Source of the DNA: Wenzhouxiangella sp.
Lineage (GTDB): Bacteria > Pseudomonadota > Gammaproteobacteria > Xanthomonadales > Wenzhouxiangellaceae
Assembly (NCBI GenBank): GCA_007121485.1
Contig: SKKM01000283.1
Location: forward strand, 1-10,814
DNA: 10,814 nt
Reading direction: 5' to 3'
The notes beneath the pieces are model-generated. The model made no database searches. It was not told where the DNA came from and saw only the letters and a program-made list of their open reading frames with translations. Below, in pieces: positions 7,060 to 10,814 of the stretch (position 1 is its first letter; each line of letters opens with the position of its first letter). The position numbers and the translations under genes are program-made.

Positions 7060-7860
7060 ATGAACCGTTACATGATCCCGCGTCTTGGCTCCGACCCGGA
7101 CTCGCCGTTTCCCGACCCGGGCTTGAGCGAACATCCGGAAGGCCTGGTCGCCTGGGGCGGCGATCTGGACCCTCAACGCCTGCTGCGCGCCTACCGCGCC
7201 GGCATTTTCCCCTGGTACAGCGACGGCTCACCGATACTCTGGTGGTCGCCGGAACCGCGCGCCGTGATGGTGCCCGGGCAGGCCGACGTCAGCCGACGTC
7301 TGGCCCGCACGCTGCGTCAGGGTCGGTTCTGCGTGTCCATGGACCTGGCCTTCGCCGATGTCATCGACGGCTGCGCCGAAGCGCGGGCCGATGACGAGGG
7401 CACCTGGATCACGCCGGCGCTGCGTTCGGCCTTCATCGAACTGCACGGGCAAGGCCACGCCCACAGCTTCGAGGTGTGGATGGACGGCGAGCTGGCCGGC
7501 GGGCTGTACGGCCTGGCGCTGGGCAAGATCTTCTTCGCCGAGTCCAAGTTCCACCGCCGACGGGATGCGTCGAAGATCGCGCTGGTCCTGATGCTGCGCG
7601 CGCTCAAGTCCTGGGGCTTCCTGCTGCTGGATTGCCAGATCTGGAACCCGCACCTGGAGCGCCTGGGCGTGCGTCTGCTCGATGGCGCCCGCTTCCGGCA
7701 GGTCCTGACGGTGGGCACCAGCACGGCGGATGTGGTCGGCCCGTGGACGACACGCCTCGAAGACTGGGGCAAGCACACGCGAGCCGCCCGGGTCCTGGAC
7801 GAGATCCCGATCCGACCCGATGCCACCCGGCAACAGCAGGGCGAACCTCCGCCGGCCTGA
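7060..7860 (+). CDS. aat: Leucyl/phenylalanyl-tRNA-protein transferase
   Basis: Moves Leu or Phe from its aminoacyl-tRNA onto proteins with N-terminal Arg or Lys, marking them for ClpS/ClpAP (bacterial N-degron pathway). The protein has 266 residues. Landmarks: GGDL (33-36), YRAGIFPW (45-52), ILWWSPEPR (59-67), DEGTWIT, HSFEVW followed by GELAGGLYGLALGKIFFAES, RRRDASKIAL, and LLDCQIWNPHLERLGVR. E. coli Aat has 234 residues; the excess is mostly a charged, Pro/Gln-rich tail after about residue 221. The ATG at 7060 lies 12 nt after the preceding gene and has no clear Shine-Dalgarno sequence; an in-frame ATG at 7072 is an alternative. Arginyl-transferase ate, infA and clpA, often neighbours in other gammaproteobacteria, are not here. 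It ends 13 nt from a convergent gene. Confidence 0.95.
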   Translation: MNRYMIPRLGSDPDSPFPDPGLSEHPEGLVAWGGDLDPQRLLRAYRAGIFPWYSDGSPILWWSPEPRAVMVPGQADVSRRLARTLRQGRFCVSMDLAFADVIDGCAEARADDEGTWITPALRSAFIELHGQGHAHSFEVWMDGELAGGLYGLALGKIFFAESKFHRRRDASKIALVLMLRALKSWGFLLLDCQIWNPHLERLGVRLLDGARFRQVLTVGTSTADVVGPWTTRLEDWGKHTRAARVLDEIPIRPDATRQQQGEPPPA

Positions 7861-7873
7861 AAAGGGCCCGCAG

Positions 7874-8443
7874 TCAGTCGGCCAGCAACTCCGCTGGCAG
7901 CTCGGGCACCCGGCCCGGCGTCTGATCCAGATGACGGGCCAGATTCTCCAGGCCGGCCTCATAATCGCGACCGACGAGTCGGTGCAGCAACAGGCCGGCA
8001 TAGCGGCCGACCAGGTCAAGCGCGCCGACTTCCATGCGCATGCCCCAGGTCACCCGGTAGCCCGGCTCCGCCGACGGTGCAAGCAGGAAATACAATTCGG
8101 CCTCGTTTTCGCCCAGTTCCAGGTCGAGGTCGATCCGTTCCGACCGCGACAGGCCCACAATCCACAAGCGCCCGCCCCTGTCGCTGCGCCGGTCCGACCA
8201 GACCAGGGTCGAGCCGATCCCCGATGGCGGCCCTTCAATGCGCAAATCCATATCGTTCGTCTGCTCGAACCACGGCGACCACTCGGCGAAATGCCGCAGA
8301 TCCGCCAGCACCTCGAAGATGATCTCGCGCGGCTGATCGATCACCCGGTCCCGCTCGATCACGATCTGGCGTGGCAGAAACGATCCGATCACCAGCACCG
8401 CGATGACCAGACCCAGCAGCATGGTGAAAACGATCCGGATCAT
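7874..8443 (-). CDS. SRPBCC (START-like) family protein with N-terminal membrane anchor
   Basis: The 189-residue protein begins with one hydrophobic helix (residues 5-23), which could be an uncleaved anchor. A SRPBCC/polyketide-cyclase-like domain follows: the opening strand IVIERDRVIDQPREIIFEVLADL leads into the helix-loop RHFAEWSPWF (50-59), a typical family entrance, and the fold closes with a long helix near residues 142-172. SRPBCC domains bind hydrophobic ligands in a deep pocket; the ligand here cannot be told. The ATG at 8441-8443 has AGGAAGG upstream, a good ribosome-binding site. It is last in a minus-strand row after plsC and the rhomboid gene, 60 nt behind the latter, and is probably co-transcribed with them. 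Confidence 0.8.
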   Translation of the reverse strand: MIRIVFTMLLGLVIAVLVIGSFLPRQIVIERDRVIDQPREIIFEVLADLRHFAEWSPWFEQTNDMDLRIEGPPSGIGSTLVWSDRRSDRGGRLWIVGLSRSERIDLDLELGENEAELYFLLAPSAEPGYRVTWGMRMEVGALDLVGRYAGLLLHRLVGRDYEAGLENLARHLDQTPGRVPELPAELLAD

Positions 8444-8503
8444 GCGGCTACCTTCCTGACGCCCGCCTCAGCGCCAGCCCGACAGTGTGAGCGCGATTCG
8501 CCA

Positions 8504-9205
8504 TCAGTGGCGGCGCTGGCTTCGCCACGGTTCGTCATCCTCGTCGTCGGACGGCTCGAAATCCTGCTCTTCCTCATCTTCGTCTTCCCATTCGTAGGTC
8601 TTGAGCGGCGGCCGGTCCCAGCCGCGGTAGGCCCAGGCCAGCACCGCTCCCAGCACCAGCCCGGTGGCGTGCAGCTCCCAGCTCATTCGTGGTGCCAGCG
8701 GAAACACCCCCCAGACCATGGATCCATACAGAAACCACACCATCAGCGAAACGCCGACCGAGCGCACGTCGCGGCGCAGGACCCCGGCGACGAAAACATA
8801 GGTCAGCATGCCGTAGACCAGGCCGCTGGCGCCGATGTGGATGCTCGGGCGGGCAAAGGTCCAGGCCAGGGCGCTGGTGCCCACATACAGCAACGGCAGG
8901 ACCCGCAGCGACGAGTTGGGGTACAGAAACAGGATGGCCACGCCGCCGATGAACAAGGGCATGGAGTTTGAAATCAGGTGTTCGAGATTGCCGTGCAGCA
9001 AGGGGGTGAACAGCAGCCCGCTCAGCCCGGAAAGCTCGCGCGGTCGCAGGCCGAACCCGACCAGGCTCAGCCCGGTCACGACCTGGAAGGCATGGATCAA
9101 CCACAGCAGCGCGACAAAAGCCGCAGTCAGCTTGATCGCCAGCGTGAAGCTGGTCTGGGCGCGCCGCGAGGCGGCATAGTCGGGATCAGGAAAACGCAGC
9201 TGCAT
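8504..9205 (-). CDS. Rhomboid family intramembrane serine protease
   Basis: A 233-residue polytopic membrane protein with the rhomboid catalytic set. HGNLEHLISN (71-80) matches the HxxxN motif of helix 2 that lines the active site (His76, Asn80; GlpG His150/Asn154). GASG (125-128) holds the nucleophile Ser127, and ELHATGLVLG (177-186) holds the partner His179, so the Ser-His dyad is complete. About six hydrophobic segments are visible. The tail is unusual: 16 of residues 205-226 are Asp or Glu, ending SQRRH. The ATG at 9203-9205 shares one base with the TGA of plsC (TGATG), implying translational coupling; a GTG one codon earlier is the alternative. The natural substrate is unknown. Rhomboids cleave helices near the membrane surface; this looks like an active enzyme rather than a dead homologue. 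Confidence 0.93.
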   Translation of the reverse strand: MQLRFPDPDYAASRRAQTSFTLAIKLTAAFVALLWLIHAFQVVTGLSLVGFGLRPRELSGLSGLLFTPLLHGNLEHLISNSMPLFIGGVAILFLYPNSSLRVLPLLYVGTSALAWTFARPSIHIGASGLVYGMLTYVFVAGVLRRDVRSVGVSLMVWFLYGSMVWGVFPLAPRMSWELHATGLVLGAVLAWAYRGWDRPPLKTYEWEDEDEEEQDFEPSDDEDDEPWRSQRRH

Positions 9206-9957
9206 CACAGCGTGCCGGGCAAGGACGCGGCGATGGTGCGGGTCACCTGGGTTCGAATGCCCTCGAGATCTGCGACGCCGCAGCCGCGGGTGGGCACCGG
9301 GGGATGGATCTTGAGGCGAACGGTCCCCGGCCTCACGCGCAGGCTGTCGGCCGGCAGCACATCGCGGGTGCCGATGACGGTCATGGGCAGGATGTCCATC
9401 TGCTGATCGACGGCCACGCGGAAGGCTCCCTTCTTGAACGGCAACAGCCTTCCGCTGCGACTGCGCGTGCCCTCGGGGAAAAACAAAAGCCCGGTGCCCT
9501 GCCGCAGACGGGCGACCGCCTGGTTGATCGCCTCCCGGGCCTGTTCCGGGTCGGAGCGGTCAATGAAGATGTGGCCGATGGCGCGGCAACCGGCCGAGAC
9601 GAAGGGCAGCTTGCGCAGTTCGGCCTTCATCACCCAGCGCAGATCCAGGCCGCAGTAGCCATAGATCAGGGGGATGTCGAACTGACTTTGGTGATTGGCG
9701 ACCACGACGTAAGAACGGTCGGGGTCGATGTGATCCAGGCCATCGATTTCCACCTTGACCAGCGTCATGCCGGCCAGGATGCGAGCCCAGCGGGCGGCGA
9801 TCTGGGTGTTGGCGATGCGCGGTGATATCAGGGAGGTCGGCACGGCCAGGATCGCGCTGATCATGGTCACGACAACGGCGGCCGGGACGAACACCAGCCA
9901 CTGCCAGAGTGGGTAGAAGATCAGCCAGTACGGCCGCTGGACGAAGGAGGCGGACAT
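9205..9957 (-). CDS. plsC: 1-acyl-sn-glycerol-3-phosphate acyltransferase (PlsC/LPLAT family)
   Basis: Transfers an acyl chain to lysophosphatidic acid to make phosphatidic acid, the second acylation of phospholipid synthesis, at the cytoplasmic face of the inner membrane. The 250-residue protein has a hydrophobic N-terminal segment (~18-42) followed by the four acyltransferase blocks in order: NHQSQFD (88-94; His89 and Asp94 form the catalytic HX4D), KAELRKLPFVS (111-121), FPEGTRSRSG (160-169, glycerophosphate binding) and ILPMTVIGTR (189-198, with the conserved Pro191). Length and motifs are normal for PlsC; other lysophospholipid acyltransferases share them, so exact substrate is inferred. 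The ATG at 9955-9957 has only a weak GAGAT upstream. It lies just 24 nt beyond the ibpA terminator, and I see no promoter of its own in that gap. Its stop overlaps the rhomboid start. Confidence 0.92.
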   Translation of the reverse strand: MSASFVQRPYWLIFYPLWQWLVFVPAAVVVTMISAILAVPTSLISPRIANTQIAARWARILAGMTLVKVEIDGLDHIDPDRSYVVVANHQSQFDIPLIYGYCGLDLRWVMKAELRKLPFVSAGCRAIGHIFIDRSDPEQAREAINQAVARLRQGTGLLFFPEGTRSRSGRLLPFKKGAFRVAVDQQMDILPMTVIGTRDVLPADSLRVRPGTVRLKIHPPVPTRGCGVADLEGIRTQVTRTIAASLPGTL

Positions 9958-9981
9958 CGCGGCATGATCTCACAAAACATG

Positions 9982-10007
9982 AAAAAGGGCGCCCGGATCG
10001 GGCGCCC
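9982..10007 (-). terminator. Rho-independent terminator of ibpA
   Basis: Plus-strand GGGCGCCCG (9987-9995) and CGGGCGCCC (9999-10007) make a perfect 9-bp GC-rich stem with the 3-nt loop GAT. On the minus strand it is followed directly by TTTTT (9986-9982) and, after CATG, by another TTTT. It lies 28 nt after the ibpA stop codon. This is the clearest intrinsic terminator in the window. Confidence 0.9.
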
Positions 10008-10035
10008 CGCACCAGCTTGGGCGCACAAGACGCCT

Positions 10036-10497
10036 TTAGGCTGCCTTGGCCTTGCCTTCCTCGCTGATCAGGCGACCGCTGCCGATTTCGATCCGGCGCG
10101 GCTTCATCTGCTCGGGCAGTTCGCGCCGCAGGTCGATGTGCAGCAAGCCGTTTTCCAGCTTGGCTCCTACCACTTCGACATGGTCAGCCAGCTGGAAGCG
10201 ACGCTCGAACGAGCGCGTGGCAATGCCGCGATACAGCATTTCGCTGCCTTCGCTACGCTCCACGTCCTGCTTGTTGCCGGACACGGTCAGGGTGTTGCGC
10301 TCGCTGACCAGATCGAGCTCGTTTTCGGCGAAGCCGGCCACCGCCATGGTGATGCGGTAGCGATCCTCGCCCAGCGACTCGATGTTGTAAGGCGGATAAC
10401 CGCCGGAATCCACGCGCGAGGCATTCGACAGCATGTCGGCCAGGCGGTCGAAACCAATGGCGGTGCGGTACAGGGGGGTGAGATCGAAAGTGCTCAT
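10036..10497 (-). CDS. ibpA: Small heat-shock protein IbpA (Hsp20 family)
   Basis: An ATP-independent holdase that coats unfolding proteins and passes them to DnaK/ClpB for refolding. The 153-residue protein tracks E. coli IbpA (recalled from memory) through the N-terminus, with FDLTPLYRTAIGFDRL (4-19) and YPPYNIE (34-40). The alpha-crystallin domain (~34-125) includes AVAGFAENEL (52-61), LYRGIATRSFERRFQL (88-103) and LENGLLHIDLRRELPE (114-129). The C-terminal IEI (136-138) is the I-x-I anchor that docks into a neighbouring dimer. Nothing is missing. The ATG at 10495-10497 has a strong GGAGG (10509-10505) at 7-nt spacing, but that site is folded into a hairpin. It is a single-gene unit with its own sigma-32-like promoter and terminator. 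No second paralogue such as ibpB is in the window. Confidence 0.96.
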   Translation of the reverse strand: MSTFDLTPLYRTAIGFDRLADMLSNASRVDSGGYPPYNIESLGEDRYRITMAVAGFAENELDLVSERNTLTVSGNKQDVERSEGSEMLYRGIATRSFERRFQLADHVEVVGAKLENGLLHIDLRRELPEQMKPRRIEIGSGRLISEEGKAKAA

Positions 10498-10499
10498 GT

Positions 10500-10590
10500 C
10501 TTATCCTCCAAATGAAGCAATAAGTGAATTGTTGAAGGTCTGCCTGCCCATCAGGCCAGACCGTTTGAAGACCCTCTCGGCGTCCTCAAA
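10500..10590 (-). promoter_or_regulatory. ROSE-like RNA thermometer in the ibpA 5' leader
   Basis: Read on the minus strand, the leader holds three hairpins in a row. Hairpin I (10590-10564): arms UUUGAGGACgCC and GGGUCUUCAAA, loop GAGA, 11 pairs with one bulged g. Hairpin II (10562-10537): arms GGUCUGgCCUG and CAGGCAGACC, loop AUGGG, 10 pairs with one bulged g. Hairpin III (10524-10500): arms CUUAUUgCUUC and GGAGGAUAAG, loop AUUU, 10 pairs including U-G pairs, with one unpaired g that could also face a G. Hairpin III hides the whole Shine-Dalgarno GGAGG and contains UUGCU, the motif known from ROSE thermometers of small heat-shock genes. Melting at high temperature would free the ribosome-binding site. 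Folding was done by hand; no energies were computed. Confidence 0.82.
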
Positions 10591-10595
10591 AACAT

Positions 10596-10624
10596 AGATC
10601 GGGATCGATCGGGGAAGTTTCAAG
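10596..10624 (-). promoter_or_regulatory. Sigma-32 (RpoH) heat-shock promoter of ibpA
   Basis: On the minus strand CTTGAAA (10624-10618) matches the sigma-32 -35 consensus exactly. After a 14-nt spacer, CCCGATCT (10603-10596) matches the -10 consensus CCCCATnT at all but one of its defined positions. Transcription would start near 10588-10590, giving a leader of about 90 nt that begins at the first base pairs of the leader hairpins. Confidence 0.85.
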
Positions 10625-10814
10625 ACACCTGAGATGCGCGGATTGCTGATCCCGGTTGCATGTGGAGGGGGGCGCAGGCTGCTTCAAGGCAGTCTGGAAG
10701 GCCCGATAATGGGATGCTATAAATGCTGCACTGCGGCGCCGGCAACCAACGCCCCGCTCCTGCGGACAATCATCGGGCGAATGGCGTCGTGCACAAGGAT
10801 CAAGCGAGCCCACG
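10625..10814. other. Window end upstream of ibpA: no confident gene
   Basis: No reading frame here is convincing. On the minus strand one frame enters from the window edge and encodes 31 residues (including LILVHDAIRPMIVRR) before a TAG at 10719-10717; it could be the tail of a gene lying mostly outside. On the plus strand GATAAT (10705-10710) and TATAAA (10718-10723) resemble -10 boxes, but each lacks a good -35. A minus-strand frame spanning 10813-10586 crosses the ibpA promoter and is probably spurious. Confidence 0.4.

Noticed and set aside
10586..10813. A 75-codon minus-strand frame upstream of ibpA
   Set aside because: It runs through the sigma-32 promoter and has an Arg/Cys/Pro-rich protein with no recognisable features; the promoter and leader explain that sequence better.
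1..10814. Search for a novel defence, mobile or biosynthetic system
   Set aside because: All sizeable genes belong to recognisable housekeeping or widespread families, with no integrase, transposase, repeat array or compositional break. I would not call any combination here a new system.

Overview
This window looks like ordinary chromosomal core DNA from a GC-rich Gram-negative gammaproteobacterium. LolA implies an outer-membrane lipoprotein pathway, the small heat-shock protein resembles enterobacterial IbpA almost from end to end, and the gene neighbourhood aat / trxB // ald / ftsK / lolA is a known gammaproteobacterial arrangement. A lineage near Xanthomonadales or Chromatiales fits the base composition and gene set, but that is inference. 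I see no mobile elements, tRNA or rRNA genes, CRISPR arrays, phage genes or clearly broken genes.

Layout. (1) 1-735, plus strand: the 3' end of a probable 2-oxoglutarate/Fe(II) oxygenase-fold gene, then a small secreted DUF4124 protein that meets lolA tail to tail with a 4-nt overlap. (2) 732-4808, minus strand: ald -> ftsK -> lolA (alanine dehydrogenase, DNA translocase, periplasmic lipoprotein carrier). (3) 4809-4970: divergent control region. (4) 4971-7860, plus strand: trxB -> COG3146 acyltransferase-like gene -> aat, tightly packed and probably an operon. (5) 7874-9957, minus strand: plsC -> rhomboid protease -> SRPBCC protein, a membrane-themed cluster that converges on aat. (6) 9982-10624, minus strand: the heat-shock gene ibpA as a complete transcription unit with a sigma-32-like promoter, a structured 5' leader and a strong intrinsic terminator. 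(7) 10625-10814: no confident gene.

The most interesting non-coding signal is the ibpA leader. From memory of E. coli and related genomes, ibpA mRNAs carry ROSE-like RNA thermometers. Here the leader folds on paper into three consecutive hairpins, each interrupted by one unpaired G on its 5' arm. The last hairpin buries the whole Shine-Dalgarno sequence using a UUGCU motif, the hallmark of ROSE elements. The first hairpin starts where the sigma-32 promoter predicts the transcript begins. Heat would thus act twice, on transcription and on translation.

The second point of interest is genomic context. In E. coli lrp lies between trxB and ftsK, and in Shewanella-type genomes (from memory) both ald and lrp do. 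Here ald is kept and lrp is absent, so alanine dehydrogenase runs directly into ftsK. I found no convincing evidence of a new multi-gene system; the other findings are modest.
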